Made by a program: the position numbers and the translations under genes
Shown here: piece by piece, positions 43,997 through 52,396 of the stretch
Position numbering within the stretch: the stretch's first letter is position 1
Layout of the letters: every line of letters begins with the position of its first letter
Assembly: GCF_003688995.1 (NCBI RefSeq)
Contig: NZ_PENI01000005.1
Location: 1 to 64,000 of the forward strand
Length of the DNA stretch: 64,000 nucleotides
Direction of reading: 5' to 3'
Origin: Streptomyces shenzhenensis
Lineage (GTDB): Bacteria; Actinomycetota; Actinomycetes; Streptomycetales; Streptomycetaceae
Notes under the pieces: generated by a model
The model's database searches: none
The model's input: only the letters and a program-made list of their open reading frames with translations
Told to the model about the DNA's origin: nothing

Positions 43997-44090
43997 CCGT
44001 CCCGCGCCCCGGCCGACCGGGGCCCCTCGCACCCACCGACCGACGACGCTTCTGCCGCGCGTACGTCCGCGCTCGCATCCGGGGAGACGC

Positions 44091-44981
44091 ATGTCCACGT
44101 TCAGTACGCCGCTCGCCGCCGTCCCGCCCGCCCAGCGGCCCGCCCGCTTCCGGGGCAGGATCGGCAGGGACGCGCGCAGCGGCCACTACGCCGTGCCGCG
44201 CCGCTACCGGCTCCACCTCACCACCGCCTGTGCCGACGGCCTGCGCATAGCCGTGGGCCACAGCCTCCTCGCCCTCGACGACATCTGTCCGGTCACCTTC
44301 CTCGCCGCCGTCCCCGACTGTCCCGGCGGCGGCCACTCGGTGCTGCGCCCGCTGTACGAGGCGAGCGCACACCGCTACACCGGACCGGCGCTCGCGCCGG
44401 TGCTCAGCGACGACTGGTCGGGGCGGATCGTCAGCACCCACACCCCCGACATCCTGCGCGACCTCGACCGCTGCTTCGGCGACGGGCGCGGCCGGCTCTA
44501 CCCGTGCGGCGCCGAGGCCGAGATCGAGGAGGTCGAGCGGCTGTGCGCACAGGGCATCGAGGCGGCCGCACAGCGCGCGGGCCGGGCCGGCGCGGACGCG
44601 GCCGAGCGGGCCGCGGCGCTCGACGTCCTGCTCGGCACGCTGGCCGGACTGGAACGGCGGCTCGCCGGGCGGGAGTTCCTCGTCGGCGACGGACTGACCG
44701 CCGCCGACGTCACGGTGTGGGCCGCCCTGGTGGAGTTCGACACCGTGCACCGCCACCACCTCGACGCCGCCGCCGTGCACCGCGCGGCCGATCACCCCGC
44801 GCTGTGGGCGCACGCCCGGCGGCTGACCGCCCGGCCCGCCTTCGGCGCCCACCTCGACCTGGACGGCATCGCCCGCCGGCACCACGCCCGCTGCGCGGGT
44901 CTGGAGGCGGCCGGCTCGGCCGTGCAGATCCTGGACTGGGCGCGGCACGCCGCCGGCGCCCCCGGATCCCGGCGCGGCTGA
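44091..44981 (+). CDS. ECM4/YqjG-like glutathione S-transferase family protein
   Basis: A 296-residue GST-fold protein of the glutathionyl-hydroquinone reductase (ECM4/YqjG) group. The N-terminal thioredoxin-like part has FRGRIGRDARSGHYAVPRRYRLHL and the C-terminal helical domain has GREFLVGDGLTAADVTVWAALVEFD. The usual catalytic CPWA/CPWC is CADG here and the VNNES motif is changed to VSTHT, so the activity may differ; the cysteine remains. Actinobacteria lack glutathione, so mycothiol or another thiol is the likely partner. It is preceded by a HIDL leader peptide, linking it to sulfur control. Confidence 0.72.
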   Translation: MSTFSTPLAAVPPAQRPARFRGRIGRDARSGHYAVPRRYRLHLTTACADGLRIAVGHSLLALDDICPVTFLAAVPDCPGGGHSVLRPLYEASAHRYTGPALAPVLSDDWSGRIVSTHTPDILRDLDRCFGDGRGRLYPCGAEAEIEEVERLCAQGIEAAAQRAGRAGADAAERAAALDVLLGTLAGLERRLAGREFLVGDGLTAADVTVWAALVEFDTVHRHHLDAAAVHRAADHPALWAHARRLTARPAFGAHLDLDGIARRHHARCAGLEAAGSAVQILDWARHAAGAPGSRRG

Positions 44982-45015
44982 GCGGGCCGGCGCCGGTCCA
45001 GTTCCCGGACGGGCG

Positions 45016-45045
45016 TTGACATACCTCCGCCCGACTGCCTTACTT
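45016..45045 (+). promoter_or_regulatory. promoter of the SAM-IV-controlled transporter operon
   Basis: TTGACA (45016-45021), 18 bases, TTACTT (45040-45045). The start would fall near 45052, a few bases before the riboswitch fold, which supports both calls. Confidence 0.65.
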
Positions 45046-45057
45046 ACCGCTCAGCAC

Positions 45058-45168
45058 GGTCATGAGTGTCAGCGACAAGCCCTGGCTCGCTGGCCGGCAA
45101 CCCTCGCGCCGCGGTGGGGTGCCCCAGGTGACGACCGGACCGGATGACGTTTCGGTAAGCGCGAGGGC
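45058..45168 (+). promoter_or_regulatory. SAM-IV riboswitch
   Basis: The sequence follows the actinobacterial SAM-IV pattern: GGTCATGAGTG, then CAGCGACAAGCC, CTGGCCGGCAACCCTC, GCGGTGGGGTGCCCC, GGTGACGACC and a downstream GTAAGCGCGAGGG. GGTC/GACC close the outer helix, and CCCTCGCG (45101-45108) is perfectly complementary to CGCGAGGG (45160-45167), fitting a long-range pairing. It senses S-adenosylmethionine and would switch off the following genes when SAM is plentiful. It lies just upstream of leader peptide 2. Confidence 0.85.
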
Positions 45169-45198
45169 CCGCAGGGGCCGGAAATGCGAGTGACGGAC

Positions 45199-45348
45199 AT
45201 GTACGCAGCTGACCGGACGGCCACCGGCCGCCCCCGGAGCTGCGTACATCCGTACGCGGGCCTGCTCGTCGCCGACCGGGCCGTCGACCTGCTCCGCGTG
45301 AACAGCGCACTGTGTACCGGTTCGGGCCCTGCCCGGCGCCGGGGCTGA
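45199..45348 (+). CDS. short leader peptide 2 (49 aa) between riboswitch and transporter genes
   Basis: A 49-residue frame containing ADRAVDLLRVNSALCTG, a variant of the HIDLxRVxxALC leader core. The start context GTGACGGAC-ATG is identical to that of leader 3, which supports this ATG. Its first bases form half of a 10-bp perfect inverted repeat (GTACGCAGCT, 45201-45210 with 45238-45247), which may be the switching hairpin of the riboswitch or attenuator. The transporter operon starts 173 bases after its stop. Confidence 0.55.
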   Translation: MYAADRTATGRPRSCVHPYAGLLVADRAVDLLRVNSALCTGSGPARRRG

Positions 45349-45521
45349 CGCCACTTCCGGCCCCCGCGTTCCCGACGCACACCGACCAGCGGTGTGCCGC
45401 TGCCCGCCCCGTCCCCGGTTCCCGTGCCCTCCCGTGTGCCGCCCCGCGCCGTAGCGCCGTCGGCGCGGCCACGCGGGGCCCGCCGCGGGCCGGGGGTGCC
45501 CCGACTCCGCCGGAGCCCGCC

Positions 45522-46502
45522 ATGACCGAACCCCCGGGCGGCGCCGTGTCCGTCACCGCGCCGCCGCCAGCAGACACATCGTCAAAACCCCTGTCCGCCC
45601 AGCGAGTCGTGCCGCTGCGCCGCCCCGGCCGGTGGATCGTCACGGCCGTCGTCCTGGTGGTCGTGGCGCAGATCGCGCACGGACTGGCCACGAACCCCTT
45701 CTACCAGTGGGACCGCTTCCGCTACTGGTTCCTGCGCCCCACGATCCTCGACGGCCTGCTCATCACCCTCCAAGTGACCGCGCTCAGCGCCGTGCTGGGG
45801 CTGCTCGGCGGCATCCTGCTGGCCCTCGGCCGGCTCTCCGGGAGCCCCGTGCTGCGCGCCGTCAGCTGGACGTACACCTGGCTGTTCCGGTCCGTGCCGC
45901 TCATCGTCGTACTGATCTTTCTCTACAACTTCTCGGCCCTGTACCGGACGGTGAGCCTCGGCGTCCCCTTCGGCCCCGCCCTCGTCACCTTCGACGAGTC
46001 GAGGCTGGCCACCGACCTGGCGGTCGCCGTGGTCGGCCTCAGCCTCAACGAGGCGGCGTACGCCTCGGAGGTGGTCCGCGGCGGCATCCTCTCCGTCGAC
46101 CAGGGCCAGCACGAGGCGGCCGCCGCGCTCGGCCTGCCGAAGGGCTACCAGTTCACCCGGATCGTGTTCCCGCAGGCCCTGCGGTCCATCACCCCGAACT
46201 ACGTCAACCAGCTCATCGGCCTGATCAAGGGCACGTCCCTGGTGTTCTACGTGTCGCTGCTCGACCTGTTCGGCTCGGTGCAGGCCATGGGCAGCACCTA
46301 CCCCGGCGACATCGTGCCGCTGCTGCTGGTCGCCACCGTCTGGTACCTGATCCTCACCAGTGCCGTGTCCGTCGCCCAGTTCTACGTCGAGCGGTACTTC
46401 GCCCGGGGCGCCACCCGCACCCTGCCGCCGACGCCCGTGCAGCGCGCCCGCTCCGGCCTCGCCGAACTGCGCGCCCGGCTGCGCCGGGAGGCCGCCGTAT
46501 GA
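45522..46502 (+). CDS. amino-acid ABC transporter permease (cystine/polar amino acid type)
   Basis: A 326-residue permease of the HisM/TcyB type. The HAAMP-like motif is visible as LNEAAYASEVVRGGILSVDQGQHEAAAALGL (split over residues ~185-215), with the EAA loop near LGLPKGYQFTRIVFPQALR; about five membrane helices are apparent. Its ~30-residue N-terminus is disordered. With the ATPase and binding protein after it, it forms an importer; control by a SAM riboswitch and a leader peptide suggests cystine or another sulfur amino acid. The ATG at 45522 has GGAG upstream. Confidence 0.88.
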   Translation: MTEPPGGAVSVTAPPPADTSSKPLSAQRVVPLRRPGRWIVTAVVLVVVAQIAHGLATNPFYQWDRFRYWFLRPTILDGLLITLQVTALSAVLGLLGGILLALGRLSGSPVLRAVSWTYTWLFRSVPLIVVLIFLYNFSALYRTVSLGVPFGPALVTFDESRLATDLAVAVVGLSLNEAAYASEVVRGGILSVDQGQHEAAAALGLPKGYQFTRIVFPQALRSITPNYVNQLIGLIKGTSLVFYVSLLDLFGSVQAMGSTYPGDIVPLLLVATVWYLILTSAVSVAQFYVERYFARGATRTLPPTPVQRARSGLAELRARLRREAAV

Positions 46503-47287
46503 CCGCCGCCACGCCCGCCGAACAGGCCCCCGTCGCCCTGGAGGTGCACAACGTGCACAAGTGGTACGGCGCCCACCGCGTCCTCGACGGCATCGATCTG
46601 ACCGTGCGCCCCGGCGAGGTCACCGTCGTCATCGGCCCGTCCGGATCCGGGAAGTCCACGCTGCTGCGGGTGATCAACCACCTGGAGAAGCCCGAGATCG
46701 GGCATGTCAGCGTCGGCGGCGAACTGATCGGGGTCAGACGGAGCGGGAAGCGGCTCAAGGAGCTGAGCGAGCGGGCCATCCTGGCCCAGCGCGGCCGGAT
46801 CGGCTTCGTCTTCCAGAACTTCAACCTGTTCCCGCATCTGACCGTGCTCGACAACGTCGCCGCCGCCCCCGTGGCCACCGGACGGCTCACCCGGTCCGCC
46901 GCCCAGGAACTCGCCCGCGATCTGCTCGCCCGGGTCGGACTCGGCGACCGCACGGGCGCCTATCCGCGGCAGCTGTCCGGCGGCCAGCAGCAGCGCGTCG
47001 CGATCGCCCGCGCCCTCGCGCTGCGCCCCGGCATCATCCTGTTCGACGAACCGACCTCGGCGCTCGACCCGGAACTCGTCGGTGAGGTGCTCGCCGTCAT
47101 CAGGGACCTCGCGACCAGCGGCACCACGCTCGTCATCGTCACCCACGAGATCGGATTCGCCCGCGAGGTCGCCGACCGGATCGTCTTCGTCGACGGCGGA
47201 CGGATCGTCGAACAGGGCCCGCCCGCCGACGTGCTCGACCACCCCCGGCACGAGCGGACCAGGGACTTCCTGAGCAAGGTCCTGTGA
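46499..47287 (+). CDS. amino-acid ABC transporter ATP-binding protein
   Basis: A 262-residue ATPase of the GlnQ/TcyC type with Walker A VIGPSGSGKST, FVFQNFNLFPHLTVLDNV (Q-loop), signature RQLSGGQQQRVAIARAL, Walker B ILFDEPTSALDPE and H-loop VTHEIGFAREVADR. It energises the permease encoded just before it, with which it overlaps (ATGA). The sequence after the Q-loop is standard for polar amino-acid importers. Confidence 0.93.
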   Translation: MTAATPAEQAPVALEVHNVHKWYGAHRVLDGIDLTVRPGEVTVVIGPSGSGKSTLLRVINHLEKPEIGHVSVGGELIGVRRSGKRLKELSERAILAQRGRIGFVFQNFNLFPHLTVLDNVAAAPVATGRLTRSAAQELARDLLARVGLGDRTGAYPRQLSGGQQQRVAIARALALRPGIILFDEPTSALDPELVGEVLAVIRDLATSGTTLVIVTHEIGFAREVADRIVFVDGGRIVEQGPPADVLDHPRHERTRDFLSKVL

Positions 47288-47358
47288 CCGCCGTTCGTTC
47301 CCCGGCACCGCACCCCGGCTCCCGCACACCCACCCACACCGAGCGACGAAGGACAGCC

Positions 47359-48375
47359 ATGCCCACCCTGCTCTCCCGACGCGGCCTGATACGCGGCATC
47401 ACCGCGGTGGCCGCCGCCACCACCCTCGCCACCGGTCTCACCGCCTGCGGGGGCGACAGCGACGCCGCCACCACCGACACCGCGGGCACGGTCACGGTGG
47501 GCCGGGTGTCCAACGGCGCGGCCACACCGACCGAACTCAAGGTCACGGAGGTGAAGTCGATCAGCGCCGCACTGCCCGAGTCCGTCCGCTCCAGCGGCAC
47601 CCTGAAGATCGTCGTCGGCGCCCTGCCCGACGGCTTCCCGCCGCTCGCGTACGTCGGCTCGGACCAGAAGTCCCTCACCGGCGCCGAGCCCGACCTCGCC
47701 CGCCTGGTCGCCGCCGTGCTCGGTCTGCGGCCGGAGATCTCCAACGCCACCTGGGAGAACATGTTCGTCGGCATCGACAGCGGCCGGGCCGACATCGGCT
47801 TCTCCAACATCACCGACACCGAGGAGCGCAAGAAGAAGTACGACTTCGCCTCCTACCGCAAGGACAACCTCGGCTTCGAGGTGCTGAAGAAGAGCACCTG
47901 GAACTTCGACGGCGACTACCGCAACCTCGCCGGCCGGACCGTCGCCGTCGACAACGGCACCAACCAGGAGAAGATCCTCCTGGAGTGGCAGACGAAGCTG
48001 AAACAGGAGGGCAAGCAGCTCACCGTCAAGCACTACGCCGGCAAGAACGCCACCCATCTCGCGCTGACCGGCGGCAAGATCGACGCCTACTTCTCCGCCA
48101 ACCCCGGGATCGCCTACCACATCAGGCAGACCGCCGCATCGCCGGACCCGACGCGCAGCGGCGGCACCTTCTCCGGCGCGGGCGCCACGCTCCAGGGCCT
48201 GATCGCGGCGACCACGAAGAAGGGCAGCGGCCTCGCCCGGCCGGTCGCCGACGCGATCGACCACCTGATCGAGAACGGGCAGTACGCCAAGTGGCTGGCC
48301 GCCTACAACCTGTCCGACGAGGCCGTCGCCAAGTCCGAGGTCAACCCGCCGGGACTGCCCCTCGACAACTCCTGA
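47359..48375 (+). CDS. amino-acid ABC transporter substrate-binding lipoprotein
   Basis: A 338-residue family 3 solute-binding protein. The signal sequence has twin arginines (LSRRGLIRGITAVAAATTL) and a lipobox GLTACGGD, so export may be by Tat and the protein lipid-anchored. The binding domain shows GTLKIVVGALPDGFPPLAYVG, FVGIDSGRADIGFSNITDTEERKKKYDFASY and VAVDNGTNQEKILLEW. The ligand is probably a sulfur-containing amino acid. The ATG at 47359 has GAAGGA upstream; the frame is open from 47284. Confidence 0.9.
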   Translation: MPTLLSRRGLIRGITAVAAATTLATGLTACGGDSDAATTDTAGTVTVGRVSNGAATPTELKVTEVKSISAALPESVRSSGTLKIVVGALPDGFPPLAYVGSDQKSLTGAEPDLARLVAAVLGLRPEISNATWENMFVGIDSGRADIGFSNITDTEERKKKYDFASYRKDNLGFEVLKKSTWNFDGDYRNLAGRTVAVDNGTNQEKILLEWQTKLKQEGKQLTVKHYAGKNATHLALTGGKIDAYFSANPGIAYHIRQTAASPDPTRSGGTFSGAGATLQGLIAATTKKGSGLARPVADAIDHLIENGQYAKWLAAYNLSDEAVAKSEVNPPGLPLDNS

Positions 48376-48489
48376 CCCGCCGCCGCGAGGGCGACGGAAC
48401 ACACCGGACGGACAGCGTGTTGTGACTGACGACGACATGTGCACTGCGCGGCCGCACGGCCGCCGACGCGACGGGCGGAGGTGACGGAC

Positions 48490-48576
48490 ATGATCCGGGT
48501 CCGCCGCGCCGTCCGGCTCCACTCCCGGCCGCACATCGATCTGCTGCGCGTGGCCGGCGCGCTCTGTTGCTCCTGA
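48490..48576 (+). CDS. short leader peptide 3 (HIDL family, 28 aa)
   Basis: A 28-residue peptide MIRVRRAVRLHSRPHIDLLR... ending VAGALCCS, a textbook member of the HIDL/ALCC leader family with two adjacent cysteine codons just before the stop. GGAGGT lies seven bases upstream of the ATG. Cysteine starvation would stall ribosomes at the Cys codons and relieve repression of the monooxygenase genes that begin 79 bases downstream. It is the clearest of three leaders in this region. Confidence 0.8.
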   Translation: MIRVRRAVRLHSRPHIDLLRVAGALCCS

Positions 48577-48654
48577 TCCGTTGCCCCATCCGCCCCCCCG
48601 GACAGCCGGGGCGAGCCGGCGATCTCGTACGGACCTCCAGGAAGGCGCCCACTC

Positions 48655-49896
48655 GTGTCCTCACCCTCCGCTGACCCCCTGCACCTCGCCGTCGCGCTCG
48701 ACGGCACCGGCTGGCACCCCGCCTCCTGGCGCGAGCCGGTCGCCCGCCCCCGCGCTCTGTTCACCGCCGGCTACTGGGCCGACCTGGTCGCCGAGGCCGA
48801 ACGCGGCCTGATCGACTTCGTCACCGTCGAGGACGGCCTGGGCCCGCAGTCCTCGCACTTCTTCGACCCGGACGAGCGCACCGACCAGGTGCGCGGCCGG
48901 CTCGACGCGGTCCTCGTCGCCTCCCGTGTCGCACCGCTCACCCGCCACATAGGTCTGGTGCCGACGGTGGTGGCCACCCACACGGAGCCGTTCCATATCT
49001 CCAAGGCGATCGCCACGCTGGACCACATCAGCACCGGCCGTGCAGGCCTGCGTGTCCAGATCACCGCACGCCCCAACGAGGCCGCCCACTTCGGCCGCCG
49101 CACCGTCCCCGGGATCGACGCCTACGACAGCCCGGCCGCCCAGGAGCTGATCACCGACCTGTTCGACGAGGCCGCCGACCATGTCGAGGTGGTCCGCCGG
49201 CTCTGGGACAGCTGGGAGGACGACGCCGAGATCAGGGACGCGGCCACCGGCCGCTTCATCGACCGGGACAAGCTGCACTACATCGACTTCCAGGGCCGGC
49301 ACTTCGGCGTCAGGGGCCCCAGCATCACCCCCCGCCCGCCGCAGGGGCAGCCGCTCGTCACCGCGCTGGCCCACCAGACCGTCCCCTACCGGCTCGTGGC
49401 CCGCCAGGCCGACGTCGGATACGTCACCCCGCACGACACCGGGCAGGCCCGCGCGATCGTCGCCGAGATCCGTGCCGAACAGGCCGCGGCCGGCCGCGCC
49501 GGCCAGGTCCTGCACATCTTCGGCGACCTTCTGGTCTTCCTCGACGACGACCCGGCCGAGGCGTCGGACCGCCGCGCCCGGCTGGACGACCTGGCGGGCG
49601 AGCCGCACACCTCCGACGCCCGGATCTTCACCGGCACCCCCGCCCAACTCGCCGATCTGCTCGTCGAGTTGGCGGAGGGTGGGCTTACCGGCTTCCGGCT
49701 CCGGCCCGCCGTACTCGGCCACGACCTGCCGCGGATCACCCGGGGCCTGGTGCCCGAACTCCAGCGCCGGGGCCTGTTCCGGCGCGCCTACGAAGCCGAC
49801 ACCCTGCGCGGGCTGCTCGGGCTCGCCCGCCCCGCCAGCCGCTACGCCCCCGGGCACCCGGCTTCGCTCGTGCCCCAGAGCACCCCCATCGTCTGA
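48655..49896 (+). CDS. LLM-class FMN-dependent monooxygenase 1
   Basis: A 413-residue bacterial-luciferase-like monooxygenase. It has a family TIM-barrel pattern: PLHLAVALDGTGWHPASW at the start, FVTVEDGL, the cofactor-region TLDHISTGRAGLRVQITARPNEAAHFG and DHVEVVRRLWDSWEDDAEI. Such enzymes use FMNH2 and O2, often to cleave C-S or C-N bonds (NtaA/SnaA/DszA superfamily). It is the first of four tandem LLM genes after leader 3. No flavin reductase is encoded nearby. The GTG start has GGAAGG upstream. Confidence 0.85.
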   Translation: MSSPSADPLHLAVALDGTGWHPASWREPVARPRALFTAGYWADLVAEAERGLIDFVTVEDGLGPQSSHFFDPDERTDQVRGRLDAVLVASRVAPLTRHIGLVPTVVATHTEPFHISKAIATLDHISTGRAGLRVQITARPNEAAHFGRRTVPGIDAYDSPAAQELITDLFDEAADHVEVVRRLWDSWEDDAEIRDAATGRFIDRDKLHYIDFQGRHFGVRGPSITPRPPQGQPLVTALAHQTVPYRLVARQADVGYVTPHDTGQARAIVAEIRAEQAAAGRAGQVLHIFGDLLVFLDDDPAEASDRRARLDDLAGEPHTSDARIFTGTPAQLADLLVELAEGGLTGFRLRPAVLGHDLPRITRGLVPELQRRGLFRRAYEADTLRGLLGLARPASRYAPGHPASLVPQSTPIV

Positions 49897-49916
49897 GCCG
49901 GAGGGACCGCACCGAC

Positions 49917-51296
49917 ATGAGCAAGCCGCTGAAGCAGATCCATCTGGCCGCCCACTTCCCCGGCGTCAACAACACCACCGTATGGAGCGATCCGGCCGCC
50001 GGCAGCCACATCGAGTTCGCCTCCTTCGCCCACTTCGCGCGCACCGCCGAACGCGCCAAGTTCGACTTCCTGTTCCTCGCCGAGGGGCTGCGGCTGCGCG
50101 AACAGGGCGGGCAGATCTACGACCTGGACGTCGTCGGCCGCCCCGACACCTTCACCGTGCTCGCGGCGCTGGCCGCCGTCACCGACCGGCTCGGCCTGAC
50201 CGGCACCATCAACTCCACCTTCAACGAGCCCTACGAGGTGGCCCGCCAGTTCGCCAGCCTCGACCACCTCTCCGGCGGCCGGTCCGCCTGGAACGTGGTC
50301 ACGTCCTGGGACGCCTTCACCGGTGAGAACTTCCGCCGCGGCGGCTTCCTGCCCCAGGAGGAGCGCTACTCCCGCGCCCAGGAGTTCCTCGCCACCGCGA
50401 ACGAACTGTTCGACTCCTGGCACGGCGACGAGATCCTCGCCGACCGGGCCACCGGCACCTTCCTGCGCGACGCGCGGGCCGGCGCGTTCGTCCACCGGGG
50501 CCGGCACTTCGACATCCACGGCCGGTTCAACGTGCCGCGCTCACCGCAGGGCCGGCCGGTGATCTTCCAGGCCGGCGACTCCGACGAGGGACGCGAGTTC
50601 GCCGCCGCGAGCGCCGACGCGATCTTCAGCCGGCACGCCACGATCGAGGAGGGCCAGGCGTTCTACGCCGACGTCAAGAAACGCCTCGCCGCCCACGGCC
50701 GGCGCCGCGACCAGCTGCTCATCCTGCCCGCGGCGACCTTCGTGCTCGGCGACACCGACGCCGAGGCCGAGGAACTGGCCCGCGAGGTACGCCGGCAGCA
50801 GGTCAGCGGCGCCACCGCGATCAAGCACCTGGAGTTCGTGTGGAACCGGGACCTGTCCGGGTACGACCCGGACGGCCCGCTGCCCGAGACCGACCCGAAC
50901 GTGGACGAGGAGCACATCTCGCGGGGCCGCGCCCAGGTGCGCATGTACCGGGACCCGCTGGCCACCGCCCGCGAGTGGCGGGAGCTGGCCGCCGCGCACC
51001 GGTGGTCCATCCGCGACCTGGTCATCCACACCGGCAACCGGCAGACCTTCGTCGGCTCCCCGGCCACCGTCGCCCGCACCATCGACGCGTTCGTCCAGGC
51101 CGACGCCGCCGACGGCTTCATCCTCGTCCCGCACATCACACCGGGCGGCCTCGACGTGTTCGCCGACACCGTCGTCCCGCTGCTCCAGGAGCGCGGCGTC
51201 TTCCGCGCCGACTACGAGGGCTCCACCCTGCGCGACCACCTCGGCCTCGCCCACCCGGACGACGCGCGGGGCGAGCGGGAGCGGGTGGCCTCGTGA
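49917..51296 (+). CDS. NtaA/SnaA/DszA-family FMN-dependent monooxygenase (LLM 2)
   Basis: A 459-residue monooxygenase of the nitrilotriacetate/DszA group. Typical features are IHLAAHFPGVNNTTVWSDP, FLAEGLRLREQGG, LDHLSGGRSAWNVVTSWD (the WNVVTS motif of this group), GRPVIFQAGDSDEGREFAA and VGSPATVARTIDAFV. It matches in type the YtnJ-like oxygenases of Bacillus operons that use S-modified cysteines. Its stop overlaps the next start (GTGA). The substrate is inferred only. Confidence 0.88.
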   Translation: MSKPLKQIHLAAHFPGVNNTTVWSDPAAGSHIEFASFAHFARTAERAKFDFLFLAEGLRLREQGGQIYDLDVVGRPDTFTVLAALAAVTDRLGLTGTINSTFNEPYEVARQFASLDHLSGGRSAWNVVTSWDAFTGENFRRGGFLPQEERYSRAQEFLATANELFDSWHGDEILADRATGTFLRDARAGAFVHRGRHFDIHGRFNVPRSPQGRPVIFQAGDSDEGREFAAASADAIFSRHATIEEGQAFYADVKKRLAAHGRRRDQLLILPAATFVLGDTDAEAEELAREVRRQQVSGATAIKHLEFVWNRDLSGYDPDGPLPETDPNVDEEHISRGRAQVRMYRDPLATAREWRELAAAHRWSIRDLVIHTGNRQTFVGSPATVARTIDAFVQADAADGFILVPHITPGGLDVFADTVVPLLQERGVFRADYEGSTLRDHLGLAHPDDARGERERVAS

Positions 51297-52384
51297 AGTT
51301 CCTCGCCATCACGCTGATCGTGCACCGCCCCGATCCGCTCACCGGCGTACGGAAGTCGACGCACGAGCGGTTCCGGGAGGTCCTCGGCAACGCGCTGCTC
51401 GCGGAGGAACTCGGCTTCGACGGCTTCGGCGTGGGGGAGCGGCACGAGCGGCCGTTCCTCTCCTCCTCGCCCACGGTCGTGCTCGGCCACCTCGCCGCCC
51501 TCACCCGGCGGATCCGGCTGTTCACCGCCGTGACGACGCTGAGCCTGCTGGACCCGGTCCGCGCGTACGAGGACTACGCCACCCTCGACCATCTCGCCGA
51601 CGGGCGGCTCGACCTGATCATCGGCAAGGGCAACGGCGCCGCGCAGCGCGAGCTGTTCCACGTCACCCCCGAGGACCAGTGGGAGCGCAACGCCGAGAGC
51701 TACGAGGTGTTCCGCCGGATCTGGCGCGAGGACAAGGTGACCGCCAGGACCCGCTTCCGGCCGGAACTGACCGACGCCGAGGTCTGGCCGCGCCCCTACC
51801 AGCATCCCGTACGGGTCTGGCACGGCAGCGCCACCAGCAAGGAGAGCGTGGACCTCGCCGCCCGCTACGGCGACCCGCTCTTCTCCGCGAACGTCACCCA
51901 CCCCGTCGAGCCGTACGCCGAGCTGATCCGCCACTACCGGGAACGCTGGGAGCACTACGGCCACGACCCGGCCGGCATCGCCGTCGGCGCCGGCTCGGCG
52001 GGCCTGTGCGTCGCCCGGACCACACAGCAGGCGCTCGCCGCCTACCGGCCGGTCTTCGAGAGCAACCTGGCCTTCCAGCGGGCGACGGGCCTGCCCGTCG
52101 TCTTCGAGACCCTGGAGGACTTCGCCGAGCGCAGCTCCGCGCTGATCGGCAGCCCGCAGCAGGTCATCGAGAAGGTGCACCGCTGCCACGAGCGGTTCGG
52201 ACACACCGTGCAGCATGTGCCCGCGGACGCGAGCGGGCTGACGGACACCCAGCACCGGGACTCGCTGGAGCGGTTCCAGTCGGAGGTCGCCCCGGCGCTG
52301 CGCGGGGACATCCCGGACCCGCCGTTCGACTGGGGCCCGGTGCTCGCGCCGCCGGACCCCGCGCCCGTCCCCGACGCGCACTGA
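51293..52384 (+). CDS. LLM-class flavin-dependent oxidoreductase 3
   Basis: A 363-residue luciferase-family protein with GNALLAEELGFDGFGVGERH, TLDHLADGRLDLIIGKGNG and PVRVWHGSATSKESVDLAARYG. It is a different subgroup from LLM 1 and 2 (closer to alkanal-monooxygenase-like proteins). It is coupled by GTGA overlap to LLM 2, so the two are likely used together, for example on different steps of one organosulfur compound. The last ~25 residues are proline-rich. Confidence 0.85.
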   Translation: MKFLAITLIVHRPDPLTGVRKSTHERFREVLGNALLAEELGFDGFGVGERHERPFLSSSPTVVLGHLAALTRRIRLFTAVTTLSLLDPVRAYEDYATLDHLADGRLDLIIGKGNGAAQRELFHVTPEDQWERNAESYEVFRRIWREDKVTARTRFRPELTDAEVWPRPYQHPVRVWHGSATSKESVDLAARYGDPLFSANVTHPVEPYAELIRHYRERWEHYGHDPAGIAVGAGSAGLCVARTTQQALAAYRPVFESNLAFQRATGLPVVFETLEDFAERSSALIGSPQQVIEKVHRCHERFGHTVQHVPADASGLTDTQHRDSLERFQSEVAPALRGDIPDPPFDWGPVLAPPDPAPVPDAH

Positions 52385-52396
52385 GGGAGAGCCCGC

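Noticed and set aside
45312..45522. N-terminal extension of the amino-acid permease back to 45312
   Set aside because: The extra residues are Pro/Ala/Arg-rich, overlap the leader peptide region, and the ATG at 45522 has a suitable GGAG upstream.
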